This document shows, in pieces, positions 50,225-59,322 of a DNA stretch of 64,000 nt. The notes beneath the pieces are model-generated. The model saw only the letters and a program-made list of their open reading frames with translations. It did no database searches and was not told the origin of the DNA. Position 1 is the stretch's first letter. Every line of letters begins with the position of its first letter. This DNA comes from Bog-756 sp963696495 (GTDB lineage: Bacteria > Actinomycetota > Acidimicrobiia > Acidimicrobiales > RAAP-2). Position numbers and translations under genes: made by a program. Where the stretch lies: assembly GCA_963696495.1 (NCBI GenBank), contig CAVOKJ010000002.1, positions 248,001 to 312,000 of the forward strand, written 5' to 3'.

Positions 50225-50695
50225 TCAGTTCATTCCGGGGTCGTCCGGCACCACGCCGCCGCTGGAGCGGACCTGATGGACGATGCCACCCGGGTCGGCG
50301 ATCAGCACCCCGGGGATGGAAGGCGGCTCCTCCCGCGCCTCGACGGTCCCGGCCGGCCGGTTGGTGCCGACCGACGGCTGGACGGCGTCACCTTGCACAT
50401 CAGGGGGTTCGGAGCCGTCGACCCCTCCGGACGTGGTGCCGTTCTCGGTCGAGTGGGCATCGGCCAGGTTGTCGAGGAAGCTCAGCGGCGACCTGACCGC
50501 CTGGGTGATGGTGTCCGTCGAGGGCAGGTCGGGGAAGTTGCCGCGGACCTCGGACTCGAGCTTCTCGCGGAACTTGCGGAAGTCGCCCCACAGCCCACCG
50601 ATCTGCCTGGCCACCTTGGGCAGCTTGTCCGGACCGAGGACGACCAGGGCAACAACCAGGATGACCAGCACCTTTGCCGGGCTCAGGAAGGGCAC
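50225..50695 (-). CDS. tatB: TatA/TatB-family translocase subunit
   Basis: The 156-residue product has one N-terminal helix and amphipathic helix: PAKVLVILVVALVVLGPDKLPKVARQIGGLWGDFRKFREKLESEV. The Gly-Pro hinge (LGP) is present. The long Ser/Pro-rich tail and length favour TatB over TatA. It sits between lepB and tatC; a separate TatA is not in the window. Confidence 0.85.
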   Translation of the reverse strand: MPFLSPAKVLVILVVALVVLGPDKLPKVARQIGGLWGDFRKFREKLESEVRGNFPDLPSTDTITQAVRSPLSFLDNLADAHSTENGTTSGGVDGSEPPDVQGDAVQPSVGTNRPAGTVEAREEPPSIPGVLIADPGGIVHQVRSSGGVVPDDPGMN

Positions 50696-50770
50696 GAGGA
50701 AAGTGTACCGGCGCCCGCTCCCCGACGGCGCCCGCGGGGAACGGGGCCCAGGCCCCTCTCGGTGTTCGGC

Positions 50771-51658
50771 CTACGCCGGACCGGCACCCGTGCCCGCCGG
50801 TGGGCCCCTCGGGTGGGCCCGCCGGGCCGCCCCCCGGCTGCCGCCCTGGGCCCGGAACGACACGAGCAGCACCACCAGTGCGATCACGATCACGGCCACG
50901 GCGCCGATCAGCCAGATGTCCGGGGCGAACGGCCACACCTTGAACGCCATCTTGCCCACGATCAGGCCGCGGGGAATCGGCCCGAAGTACCGGCTGTCCT
51001 CCGAGTCGGTCCGGTTGTCCCCCATCACGTAGTACTCACCGGGGGGCACCTTGTAGGGGTGGTTGAGGCTGTACGGCGCGGTGAGGGGGCTCGGGAGCGT
51101 CTCGGGTGGAGGGGTGGGGAGCCACGGCTCGGCGAGCGGCCGCCCGTTGACCGTCACCCGGCCGTTCACCGACGCGATGGTGTCACCGGGCAGGCCGATC
51201 ACCCGCTTCACCAGATCGGAGTAGTCCGCCTGCTCGAGCGGTGGGCGGGAGAAGACGACGATGTCACCACGCTGCACGGTGTGCAGGTGGTAGCTCACCT
51301 TGTCCACGACGATGCGCTCCCCCACCGTCAGGGTCGGGAGCATGGACCCCGACGGGATGTAGAACATCTGGGCCACGTACGCCCGGACCCCGACGGCGAG
51401 CAGCAGGGCGACGACCAGGACGCTCAACCACTCGAGGATCCATCTGATCCGGGCCCGGCGGCGCTCGGAGCGCTGGTCCGGCGGGACGAGCCAGGCCGGC
51501 CACTGGTCGGCCGGCAGCTCGGGGACCGCCAGCGGGCGCGCCTCGTCGTCGGGCAACTCGGGAACCGCACTCGGGCCCCGCGCCAGGACGGCCGGCCCGC
51601 TCACCGGCAACCAGGGACCCGAGCCCCCCGACGGGGTGTTGTCACCGAAGGGGTCCAC
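50771..51658 (-). CDS. lepB: Signal peptidase I (first of two)
   Basis: The 295-residue product has a 70-residue polar start, a transmembrane helix (about 75-95), then IPSGSMLPTL with catalytic Ser105, RGDIVVF, VKRVIGLPGD with catalytic Lys151, and YYVMGDNRTDSEDSRYFGPI. An extra C-terminal helix (IWLIGAVAVIVIALVVLLVSF) is present. It removes signal peptides outside the membrane. Paralogue follows upstream. Confidence 0.92.
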   Translation of the reverse strand: MDPFGDNTPSGGSGPWLPVSGPAVLARGPSAVPELPDDEARPLAVPELPADQWPAWLVPPDQRSERRRARIRWILEWLSVLVVALLLAVGVRAYVAQMFYIPSGSMLPTLTVGERIVVDKVSYHLHTVQRGDIVVFSRPPLEQADYSDLVKRVIGLPGDTIASVNGRVTVNGRPLAEPWLPTPPPETLPSPLTAPYSLNHPYKVPPGEYYVMGDNRTDSEDSRYFGPIPRGLIVGKMAFKVWPFAPDIWLIGAVAVIVIALVVLLVSFRAQGGSRGAARRAHPRGPPAGTGAGPA

Positions 51659-51692
51659 CGGGCAACGAGGCTACTGCAACGGTCCACGGCCC

Positions 51693-52349
51693 CTACAGCC
51701 CCTTGATGTGGCTGAGCGGCCAGACCACGGCCACCGCCCGGCCCACGATCAGCGACTTCGGGATGGGCCCGAAGTACCGGCTGTCCTCGGAGTCGGTCCG
51801 GTTGTCGCCCATCACGTAGTAGTCGCCGGCCGGGATCTTGACCGGCCCGGGCAGGTTGAACTGCTGGTGCGTGTCGTCGGGCAGTGCGGTCGAACAGCTG
51901 GAGGGTCCCGGTGGGAGCCACGGCTCCGACAGCGGTTTGCCGTCGATGTAGATGCGGCAGCCCTTCGACGAGATGGTCTCCCCCGGCAGACCGATCACCC
52001 GTTTCACCAAGTCGGCGTACTCCTGGTCCTCGAGCGGCGGGCGGGCGAACACGACGATGTCCCCCCGGTGCACGTCGTGGACGTCGTAGCTGAGCTTGTT
52101 GACGATGATCCTGTCCCCGACCTGGAGGGTCGGGTACATGGACAGCGAGGGGATGGAGAACGACTGGACCACATAGGTGCGGAGCAGCACCGTGCACAAG
52201 AGCACGGCGATCAGGATGATCACCCATTCGATGAGGGTGCGGTAGCTCCGGCTCTGCAGCGGCTCCGCGGGCCGGTCGTCGTCGTCCCCCCGTCCGGTCG
52301 GGCCCGAGTCGACCGTCGACAGCGCGTCGCCGGGGAGTTGGCTGGTCAC
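51693..52349 (-). CDS. lepB: Signal peptidase I (second of two)
   Basis: The 218-residue product has a helix at about 40-60, SIPSLSMYPTL with catalytic Ser70, RGDIVVFARPP, VKRVIGLPGE with Lys116, and YYVMGDNRTDSEDSRYFGPI. It lacks the C-terminal helix of its neighbour. The two share long identical stretches, so they arose by tandem duplication. GTG has TAGCGT 9 bases upstream. Confidence 0.92.
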   Translation of the reverse strand: MTSQLPGDALSTVDSGPTGRGDDDDRPAEPLQSRSYRTLIEWVIILIAVLLCTVLLRTYVVQSFSIPSLSMYPTLQVGDRIIVNKLSYDVHDVHRGDIVVFARPPLEDQEYADLVKRVIGLPGETISSKGCRIYIDGKPLSEPWLPPGPSSCSTALPDDTHQQFNLPGPVKIPAGDYYVMGDNRTDSEDSRYFGPIPKSLIVGRAVAVVWPLSHIKGL

Positions 52350-52358
52350 AATCAGGCG

Positions 52359-52364
52359 ACGCTA
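52359..52364 (-). promoter_or_regulatory. -10 hexamer for second lepB
   Basis: TAGCGT on the minus strand lies 9 bases before the GTG at 52349. Confidence 0.35.
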
Positions 52365-52578
52365 GTCCAGGATCGGCACCGGATCGTGTCGCAGCGCCCC
52401 TGGAGGACCGTGCTCCGGGGCCGCACCGACTGCTGCCCGGGCTGTGTCGGCGGCGCTGGGCCCGGCCGGCGTTGCCCGGGCTGTGCCGGAGGTTCCGGGG
52501 GCGGGCCGGAGGAGTCGGGGGCGGGCCGGGCGACGGGGCGGGGTGGTGGCGACCGGGGCAAGGCCCCGGACGGGGCGG

Positions 52579-53937
52579 TCACAGCCCGGCGATGAGCTTC
52601 TCCACCCGCTCGTCCTTGGACTTGAACGGGTCCTTGAGCAGGACGGTCCGCTGGGCCTGGTCGTTGAGCTTCAGATGCACCCAGTCCACGGTGAAGTCGC
52701 GGCGGCGCTCCTTGGCCTTCTTCACGAACTCGCCGCGCAGCCGTGCCCGGGTGGTCTGGGGTGGCACCGACATCGCCGCGGCGATGTCGGTGTCGTCACA
52801 GATCCGGTCGAGCTGGTCGTGGGCCTGGAGGCGGTAGTAGAGGCCGCGTTTGCGGTCCACATCGTGGTACTGGAGATCGAGCAGCGACACCGCGGGGCTG
52901 TGCAGCGGGAGGGAATGACGCTCCCGGTACCGGTCGATGAGCCGGTACTTGGCCACCCAGTCGCACTCGCGGTGGAGCGACAGCGGATCCGACTCGAGGC
53001 CCTTGAGGCAGTGCTCCCACATCTGGAGGGCCCGGTCCTCCTGGGGCGAGAGCCCCTGCCGGTCGCGGTAGCGGATGGCCCGCTGCAGGTACTCGCCCTG
53101 GATGTCCAGGGCGCTCATCTCCCGGCCGTTGGCCAGGCGGACCGGACGGCGGCAGGTGATGTCGTGGCTGATCTCGCGGATGGCCCGGATGGGGTTCTCG
53201 AGCGTCAGGTCGCGCATCACCGTCGAGGGGTCCTCCAGCATGCGGAGCACGATGCTGGTGGCGCCCACCTTCAGATAGGTGGCGTACTCGCTCATGTTGG
53301 AGTCGCCGACGATCACGTGGAGGCGCCGGTACTTCTCGGCATCGGAGTGGGGCTCGTCCCGGGTGTTGATGATGGGACGGCTCCGGGTGGTGGCCGAGCT
53401 CACCCCCTCCCAGATGTGCTCCGCTCGCTGGCTCAGACAGAACACCGCGCCCCTGGCCGTCTGGAGGACCTTGCCGGCGCCGGCGTAGGCCTGGCGGCTG
53501 ACCAGGAACGGGATCAGGACCTCGGTGTAGTGGGCGAAGTCGTCCCGGCGGCTGGTCAGATAGTTCTCGTGGCACCCGTAGGAGTTGCCGGCCGAATCGG
53601 TGTTGTTCTTGAACAGGTAGATGTCGCCGCGGATGCCCTCTTCTCGGAGCCGGGCCTCGGCCCCCTCCACCAGCGACGAGAGGATCCACTCCCCCGCCTT
53701 GTCGTGCACCACCAGCTCGGCGATGTCGTCGCACTCGGGGGTGGCGTACTCGGGATGGCTGCCCACGTCGAGATAGAGCCGGGCACCGTTCTCGAGGAAG
53801 ACGTTGGACGACCGACCCCAGCTGACGACGCGGCGGAACAGGTAACGGGCCACCTCGTCGGGGCTCAGCCGCCGCTGCCCGCGGAGCGTACAGGTCACCC
53901 CGTACTCGTTCTCCAAGCCGTAGATACGCTTGTCCAT
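52579..53937 (-). CDS. pafA: Pup--protein ligase PafA
   Basis: The 452-residue ligase joins the C-terminal Glu of Pup to target lysines with ATP. YGLENEYGVTCTLRGQRRLSPDEVARYLFRRVV has the catalytic Glu/Tyr site, LYLDVGSHPEYATPECD holds the catalytic Asp, and IYLFKNNTDSAGNSYGCHENYL binds ATP-Mg. DFTVDWVHLKLNDQAQRTVLLKDPF closes the PafA-specific C-domain and separates it from Dop. The length equals that of M. tuberculosis PafA. The ATG lies 3 bases after an 18-bp perfect palindrome. Confidence 0.95.
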   Translation of the reverse strand: MDKRIYGLENEYGVTCTLRGQRRLSPDEVARYLFRRVVSWGRSSNVFLENGARLYLDVGSHPEYATPECDDIAELVVHDKAGEWILSSLVEGAEARLREEGIRGDIYLFKNNTDSAGNSYGCHENYLTSRRDDFAHYTEVLIPFLVSRQAYAGAGKVLQTARGAVFCLSQRAEHIWEGVSSATTRSRPIINTRDEPHSDAEKYRRLHVIVGDSNMSEYATYLKVGATSIVLRMLEDPSTVMRDLTLENPIRAIREISHDITCRRPVRLANGREMSALDIQGEYLQRAIRYRDRQGLSPQEDRALQMWEHCLKGLESDPLSLHRECDWVAKYRLIDRYRERHSLPLHSPAVSLLDLQYHDVDRKRGLYYRLQAHDQLDRICDDTDIAAAMSVPPQTTRARLRGEFVKKAKERRRDFTVDWVHLKLNDQAQRTVLLKDPFKSKDERVEKLIAGL

Positions 53938-53940
53938 TAC

Positions 53941-53958
53941 CCTCACGGTACCGTGAGG
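53941..53958. promoter_or_regulatory. Perfect 18-bp palindrome before pafA
   Basis: CCTCACGGTACCGTGAGG is a perfect inverted repeat that overlaps the GTGAGGGTA ribosome-binding site of pafA. It could be a dimeric-repressor operator or an RNA hairpin that hides the start. pafA is separated from prcA by 117 bases, so it may have its own promoter here. Confidence 0.6.
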
Positions 53959-54054
53959 CGGGGCCGTCACCACGAACCCGCACGTCAGCTGCTCTCGGAC
54001 CCGGCGATAGGCCGTCTCGACGGCCCGGGTGCGACGGGCACCACCCGAGGGCGA

Positions 54055-54732
54055 TCAGGCCAGCAATTCCTCCAACTCGGCGTCGACGAGCCGGCGGAAC
54101 GCACGACGGCCGTTGCCCCCGGAGAGCACGGCCACCTCCAGTTCGGCCCCACTGAGGGTACGGTCCGGCCCGGCCAGGGCGTCCACCGCCGCCCGCAGCG
54201 CCTCGGCCAGCGACCACCCCTCGGTCCAGCGCTGCTCCAGCCGCTCGGCGATGGACTCGGTCTCACCGCCGAGCACCGCGTACCGGTCCTCGTCGGTGAT
54301 CGTGCCCTCGTAGGCGATGTGGTACAGCTGATTGGGAGTGAGCCCGGTACCCAGTTCGGCCACGAGGATCTCCACCTCCAGGGGCTTCATCTCGTGGGTG
54401 AACACCTGGCCCAGGTACTGGGCGTAGAGGTTGGCCAGCGAGCGGGCGTCGACGTCCTCCCGACTGTACGCGTAGCCCTTGGTGTCGGCGTGACGGATGC
54501 CCGACACCCGGAGCTGGTCGAACTCGTTGTACTTGCCCACGCCGGCGAAGGCGATCCGATCGTAGATCTCGCTGATCTTGTGGAGCGACCGGGACGGATT
54601 GTCGGCCACGATGGCGATCCCGAGGTCGTAGGTGGTGGCGATCAGCGAACGGCCCCGGGCGATGCCCTTCTGGGCGTACTCGGCCCGGTCCTTCATCACC
54701 TGCTCGGGCGCCACGTAGTAGGGCATCGTCAT
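54055..54732 (-). CDS. prcA: 20S proteasome alpha subunit
   Basis: The 225-residue subunit forms the outer rings. MPYYVAPEQVMKDRAEYAQKGIARGRSLIATTYDLGIAIVADN is the alpha-type start; YDRIAFAGVGKYNEFDQLRVSGIRHADTKGYAYSREDV follows. It ends in LEELLA. Start ATG overlaps the prcB stop (ATGA). Confidence 0.95.
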   Translation of the reverse strand: MTMPYYVAPEQVMKDRAEYAQKGIARGRSLIATTYDLGIAIVADNPSRSLHKISEIYDRIAFAGVGKYNEFDQLRVSGIRHADTKGYAYSREDVDARSLANLYAQYLGQVFTHEMKPLEVEILVAELGTGLTPNQLYHIAYEGTITDEDRYAVLGGETESIAERLEQRWTEGWSLAEALRAAVDALAGPDRTLSGAELEVAVLSGGNGRRAFRRLVDAELEELLA

Positions 54733-55550
54733 GGCTGGCGCCCCTCGGCGCGTCGGCGCTCGATGAGAGCGGCGAACCGGGCGGCGACCTCATCTTCGGG
54801 CACCGACTCGAATCCTTCGGCGGTCACCGTGGCCACCAACGGGTAGATGCCGCGGATCAGGTCCGGGCCGCCGGTCGCCGAATCCTCGTCCGCCGCCTCG
54901 TAGAGGGCCTCGATCGCCAGCTCCACGGCCTCGTCCCGTCCCATGCCCATCCGGTAGCCGAGCTTGATGGTGGTGCGGGCATCGCGTCCACCCGAACCAG
55001 TGGCATTGTGCTCGGTCTCCTCATAGTGGCCGCCGGTCACGTCGTAGGTGAAGATCCGCCCGGTCTCACGGGTCAGGTCGAACCCGGCGAACAACGGCAC
55101 CACCGCCAGGCCCTGCATGGCCATGGGCAGGTGCTCGCGCACCATCTGGCCGAGCTGGTTGGCCTTCCCCTCGAGGCTGAGGACCACGCCCTCCACCTTC
55201 TCGTAGTGCTCGAGCTGGGTCTGGAAGAGCCGGACCATCTCGACGGCCGGCCCGGCGGCGCCGGCGATGGCCACCGCCGAGTACCGGTCGGCCGGGAACA
55301 CCTTCTCCATCGAACGGTGGGCGATCGAATGGCCCTCGGTGGCCCGGCGGTCACCGGCCATCACGATCCCGTCGGCGAAGCGCAGCGCCACGACCGTCGT
55401 GCCGTGACGGAACTCTCGGCCCGCCGCGCCGCCGCCCGGCACACCCCCGGCCTGGGACATGGTCGGGTGTACGGGCACCTGCAGTCGCCGGATGAGCCCG
55501 GCGAAGTCGGGCCCCGGATCTTCAGTCGTCGAAAACAGCGGCAGGGTCAC
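54729..55550 (-). CDS. prcB: 20S proteasome beta subunit
   Basis: The 273-residue precursor has a 50-residue propeptide ending in FRHG, then the catalytic Thr51 (TTVVALRFADGIVMAGDRRAT), with the active-site Asp and Lys following in family positions (Lys in MEKVF). The GTG is 5 bases after the Pup stop. Confidence 0.95.
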   Translation of the reverse strand: MTLPLFSTTEDPGPDFAGLIRRLQVPVHPTMSQAGGVPGGGAAGREFRHGTTVVALRFADGIVMAGDRRATEGHSIAHRSMEKVFPADRYSAVAIAGAAGPAVEMVRLFQTQLEHYEKVEGVVLSLEGKANQLGQMVREHLPMAMQGLAVVPLFAGFDLTRETGRIFTYDVTGGHYEETEHNATGSGGRDARTTIKLGYRMGMGRDEAVELAIEALYEAADEDSATGGPDLIRGIYPLVATVTAEGFESVPEDEVAARFAALIERRRAEGRQP

Positions 55551-55555
55551 TAGGG

Positions 55556-55750
55556 CTACTCGCCGCCCTTTTGCACATAGTTGCGCACGAACTCCTCGGC
55601 GTTGTCCTCGAGCACCTCGTCGATCTCGTCGAGGAGGTCGTCGAGCTCGGCCTTCAGCTTGTCGCCGGTCGCCGAGGCACCCGGCACCTCCTCGACCACC
55701 TCGTCCTCACGCTCGGTCGTCGTCTTCTTCTTCTGTTCCCGTTCAGCCAT
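55556..55750 (-). CDS. pup: Prokaryotic ubiquitin-like protein Pup
   Basis: The 64-residue product is disordered, acidic and ends EEFVRNYVQKGGE. The C-terminal residue is Glu, not Gln, so it is ready for PafA without Dop deamidation. The DKLKAELDDLLDEIDEVLEDNAEEF part is the coiled segment that binds ARC. It sits between dop and prcB. Confidence 0.95.
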   Translation of the reverse strand: MAEREQKKKTTTEREDEVVEEVPGASATGDKLKAELDDLLDEIDEVLEDNAEEFVRNYVQKGGE

Positions 55751-55768
55751 CTCGTTCAGTCCCTCTCC

Positions 55769-57262
55769 CTAGCTGCTCAGTCTGTCCAGGAGCTCGGACG
55801 GCGTCGCGCACTCGTCCAAGAGCTCTTCGACATGGTCGGCAGTGCCCTTCAGGGGATCCATCATAGGGACGCGCCGCAGTGGGTCGGTGCCGAGGTCGAA
55901 AACCAGGGAATCCCAGTTGGCGGTCACGACGGCGGCGGGCCATTTCTTGAGGCACCGACCCCGGAACCAGGCCCGGGTCCCTCGGGGGGGCTCGGTGACG
56001 GCCTCGACGACCGAGGCCTCGTCGACCAGCCGCTCGGTGTTCATGCGGGCGAAGAGCGAGTGGGACGGTCTCAGGTCGTGGTACTGGAGGTCGAGGGCGG
56101 CCAGCCGGTGATCGCCCCAGTCGCATCCGTGCCGGTCGCGGTAGCCCTCGATCAGCTTCAGCTTGGCCACCCAGTCGAGCTGCCGGTCGAGCGACATCGG
56201 GTCGGTCTCCAGGCCGTTGAGGATCGACTCCCACCGCCGCAGCACCTCCTCCCCCACCGACTCGTCGCCCATGCACTCGAGCCCACAGTCGTCGGCGTAC
56301 TTGCGGGCGAGCGAGTAGAGCTCCCACTGGATGGCCAGCGCAGTGGCCGTCGAACCGTCGGCCATGGGCAGTGCCGTGGTGAACGTCCGGTCGACGGCGA
56401 CGTCGTGCATGGCCTTCACCGGGTCGGCGAGCACCAGGCTGCGCGAGCCGGAGACGTTGTCCTCGATCATGGCCAGCACCAACGAGGTGGTGCCGACCTT
56501 CAAGAACGTGGCCACCTCGGCCAGGTTGGCGTCGCCGACGATCACGTGGAGCCGCCGATAACGGTGGGGGTCCGCATGGGGCTCGTCCCGGGTGTTCACG
56601 ATGGGGCGCTTGAGGGTGGTTTCGAGGCCGACCTGCTCCTCGAAGAACTCCGCCCGCTGGGACAGCTGGAACTCGACGTTGCGGCCGTCGTTGCTGGCCG
56701 TCTCCGATCCCACCTTTCCGGCGCCGGCGTAGATCTGGCGGGTCACGAAGTGCGGGGTGATCTCGGCCACGATCCGGGTGAAGGGGGCGGCCCGGTCCAT
56801 CAGATAGTTCTCGTGCGCCCCGTAGGAGTTCCCCTTCCCGTCGGAGTTGTTCTTGTAGATCACCAGCCGCGAGCCGTCGTGGGAGGACAGGTCGGCCGCC
56901 TCCATCGAGCGGGTGAGGATCAGCTCGCCCGCCCGGTCGTAGCGGAGGCACTCCAGCGCGTGGCTGCACTCGGGTGTGGAGTACTCCGGATGGGCGTGGT
57001 CCACGTAGTAGCGGGCGCCGTTGGTCAGCACGGTGTTGACCAGGTGGGTCTCCACCTGGGGCGGCATGGCGTCGTCCACCGCGAAGCCCCTGGCGTCGTT
57101 GCCCGGTGCCTCGTCCTCGAAGTCCCAACCGGTCTGTTGGCGGGCCACGTCGTGGGCGTAGGCGTTGATCAGTACCGACGACGCCGCAATGGGATTGGGG
57201 TCGCCGTGCAGCACCTGGATGCCGTACTCGGTCTCTATGCCGCAGACCTTCGGGATGGCCAT
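55769..57262 (-). CDS. dop: Depupylase / Pup deamidase Dop
   Basis: The 497-residue enzyme is a PafA homologue that cleaves Pup from substrates. MAIPKVCGIETEYGIQV has the catalytic start. The insert PGNDARGFAVDDAMPPQVETHLVNTVLTNGARYYVDHAHPEYSTPEC includes the Dop-specific loop and the catalytic Asp. IYKNNSDGKGNSYGAHENYL follows. Because Pup ends in Glu, its role here is depupylation only. Confidence 0.95.
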   Translation of the reverse strand: MAIPKVCGIETEYGIQVLHGDPNPIAASSVLINAYAHDVARQQTGWDFEDEAPGNDARGFAVDDAMPPQVETHLVNTVLTNGARYYVDHAHPEYSTPECSHALECLRYDRAGELILTRSMEAADLSSHDGSRLVIYKNNSDGKGNSYGAHENYLMDRAAPFTRIVAEITPHFVTRQIYAGAGKVGSETASNDGRNVEFQLSQRAEFFEEQVGLETTLKRPIVNTRDEPHADPHRYRRLHVIVGDANLAEVATFLKVGTTSLVLAMIEDNVSGSRSLVLADPVKAMHDVAVDRTFTTALPMADGSTATALAIQWELYSLARKYADDCGLECMGDESVGEEVLRRWESILNGLETDPMSLDRQLDWVAKLKLIEGYRDRHGCDWGDHRLAALDLQYHDLRPSHSLFARMNTERLVDEASVVEAVTEPPRGTRAWFRGRCLKKWPAAVVTANWDSLVFDLGTDPLRRVPMMDPLKGTADHVEELLDECATPSELLDRLSS

Positions 57263-57288
57263 GCAGTCGACCCTATCCTGACGGGTGG

Positions 57289-59076
57289 TCAGAGATACTG
57301 ACCGGTGCCGACCCGCTCGATGGACCGGCCGCCCGTCGTCTCATCCCGATCGCTGATGAGCGTCCGGATGTAGACGATGCGCTCCCCCTTCTTACCGGAG
57401 ATCTTCGCCCAGTCGTCCGGGTTGGTGGTGTTCGGGAGATCTTCGTTCTCCTTGTACTCCTGGCGGATCGACTCCAACAGGTCCTCGGTGCGGATCCCCC
57501 GTGTCTCCTCGGCGATGGCCCGCTTGATCGCCAGTTTCTTGGCCCGCCGGACGATGTTCTCGATCATCGCCCCCGAGGCGAAGTCACGGTAGTACAGGAC
57601 CTCTTTGTCCCCGTTCTGGTAGGTGACCTCGAGGAACCGGTTCTCCTCGTCGTTCCGGTACATCTCAGCCACGGTCGTCTCGATCATGGCCTGGGTGGCC
57701 TTGGCCGGGTCTCCCCCACCCAGGGTCCGGACCTCGTCGACATCGAGAGGGAGGTCCGGGGTCAGGTACCGCGAGAAGATCTGGCTGGCGGCCACCTCGT
57801 TCGGCCGCTCGATCCGGATCTTCACATCGAGCCTCCCGGGCCGGAGGATGGCCGGGTCGATCAGGTCCTCGCGGTTGGAGGCCCCGATGACGATGACGTC
57901 CTTCAGGGTCTCCACGCCGTCGATCTCGGCCAGGAGCTGCGGGACGATGGTCGACTCCATGTCGGAACTGATGCCCGTCCCCCTCGTGCGGAACAGTGAG
58001 TCCATCTCGTCGAAGAAGACGATGACCGGCACCCCTTCTTCCGACTTCTCCCTCGCCCGCTGGAAGACCAGACGGATCTGCCGTTCGGTCTCCCCCACGT
58101 ACTTGTTGAGGAGCTCGGGGCCCTTGATGTTCAAGAAGTAGCTGCGGGCGTTGGTGTTGCCGGTGACCTCGGCCACCTTCTTCGCCAACGAGTTGGCCAC
58201 CGCCTTGGCGATCAGCGTCTTGCCGCAACCCGGGGGCCCGTACAGCAGGATCCCCTTCGGGGCCGGGAGCTTGTGCTCCAGGTAGAGCTCGCGGTAGAGG
58301 TACGGCAGCTCGACGGCGTCGGTGATCGCCTCGATCTGGTCGTCGAGGCCGCCCACGTCCGAGTACGTGACGTCGGGGACCTCCTCGAGCACCAGCTCCT
58401 CGACCTCGGGCCGGGCCAGCTTCTCGATGAGGAGACCGGTCCGCGTCTCCATGAGGACGGTGTCGCCGGCCCTCAGCTTCACGCCGATCAGGCTGTCGGA
58501 GAGCTCGGCGACCCGCTCCTCGTCCGCCCGGCCGAACACCAGGGCGCGCTTGCCGTCCTCGAGGATCTCCTTCAGCACCACCACCTCGCCCGATCCCTCA
58601 CCCTCGCGGGCCAGGATCACGTTGAGTGACTCGTTGAGCACCACCTCGTTGCCCCGCCGGAGCTCGTCGGTCTCGATGTCGGGGTGCAGGGACACCCGCA
58701 TCTTGCGACCACCGGAGAACACATCGACCGTGCCGTCGTCGTTGGTCCCGAGGAAAGTCCCGTAGGCGGACGGGGGCTGGGTGAGCTTCTCCACCTCCTC
58801 ACGCAGATTGGCCACGTGCTCCTTGGCCGTCTGCAGGGTGAAGGTCAGCTTCTCGTTCTGGGAGATGGCCTGGGCCAGCTGGCCCTTGGTCTCGAGCAGC
58901 TTCTCCTCGAGCGTCTGGACACGCCGGGGGCTCTCCTGCAGCCGGCGGCGGAGGAGGGTCACCTCCTCTTCGGCGGCGCGGGCGCGGAGCATCAGGGACT
59001 CGAGATCCTCATGGTCGCTGGACTGTGCCGGCCGGTGGCCGTCACCCACGTCATCGGAATCAACCGTCGGACTCAC
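57289..59076 (-). CDS. arc: Proteasome-associated ATPase ARC (Mpa)
   Basis: The 595-residue AAA+ ATPase unfolds pupylated proteins. A coiled coil lies at about 22-100, two OB domains at 100-225, Walker A GPPGCGKT at 280-287, Walker B VIVFFDEMDS near 351-360 and the second-region Arg in NREDLIDPAILRPGRLD. The C-terminus is GTGQYL, the proteasome-docking tail. GTG start follows GGGAGCGAG. Confidence 0.95.
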   Translation of the reverse strand: MSPTVDSDDVGDGHRPAQSSDHEDLESLMLRARAAEEEVTLLRRRLQESPRRVQTLEEKLLETKGQLAQAISQNEKLTFTLQTAKEHVANLREEVEKLTQPPSAYGTFLGTNDDGTVDVFSGGRKMRVSLHPDIETDELRRGNEVVLNESLNVILAREGEGSGEVVVLKEILEDGKRALVFGRADEERVAELSDSLIGVKLRAGDTVLMETRTGLLIEKLARPEVEELVLEEVPDVTYSDVGGLDDQIEAITDAVELPYLYRELYLEHKLPAPKGILLYGPPGCGKTLIAKAVANSLAKKVAEVTGNTNARSYFLNIKGPELLNKYVGETERQIRLVFQRAREKSEEGVPVIVFFDEMDSLFRTRGTGISSDMESTIVPQLLAEIDGVETLKDVIVIGASNREDLIDPAILRPGRLDVKIRIERPNEVAASQIFSRYLTPDLPLDVDEVRTLGGGDPAKATQAMIETTVAEMYRNDEENRFLEVTYQNGDKEVLYYRDFASGAMIENIVRRAKKLAIKRAIAEETRGIRTEDLLESIRQEYKENEDLPNTTNPDDWAKISGKKGERIVYIRTLISDRDETTGGRSIERVGTGQYL

Positions 59077-59152
59077 CTCGCTCCCGCGCTCACCCTATGC
59101 GGCGACCCTACACCGGCACCCCTCGTCGCAATGCACATCTGACCCCCGTTCC

Positions 59153-59197
59153 CGGCGGGGCCCGAGGGCTCCGGGCGGCGGGGCCCGAGGGCTCCGG
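59153..59197 (+). repeat. 22-bp perfect direct repeat
   Basis: Two identical 22-base copies beginning CGGCGGGGCCCGAGGG are separated by one base, upstream of arc. Confidence 0.85.
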
Positions 59198-59305
59198 CCC
59201 GTGCGCCGCCGGTGCGCCGTCGGTGGTCAGCCCGTGGGCCTCGGGCGGGCCACCGACGGCCCACGCCCCGATGGTGGGTCTGCCGGCACCTCTACCCGGG
59301 GACCT

Positions 59306-59322
59306 TCTGACGGACCGTCAGA
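59306..59322. promoter_or_regulatory. Perfect 17-bp palindrome, TetR-type operator
   Basis: TCTGACGGACCGTCAGA is a perfect inverted repeat around a central A. Its TGACGG/CCGTCA half-sites look like TetR-family operators of actinobacteria. It lies 157 bases before the ferredoxin gene and on the far side from arc, so control of ferredoxin is the likely role. Confidence 0.6.

Noticed and set aside
52444..54846. 800-residue rightward frame over the pafA-prcA region
   Set aside because: Antisense shadow of pafA and prcA.
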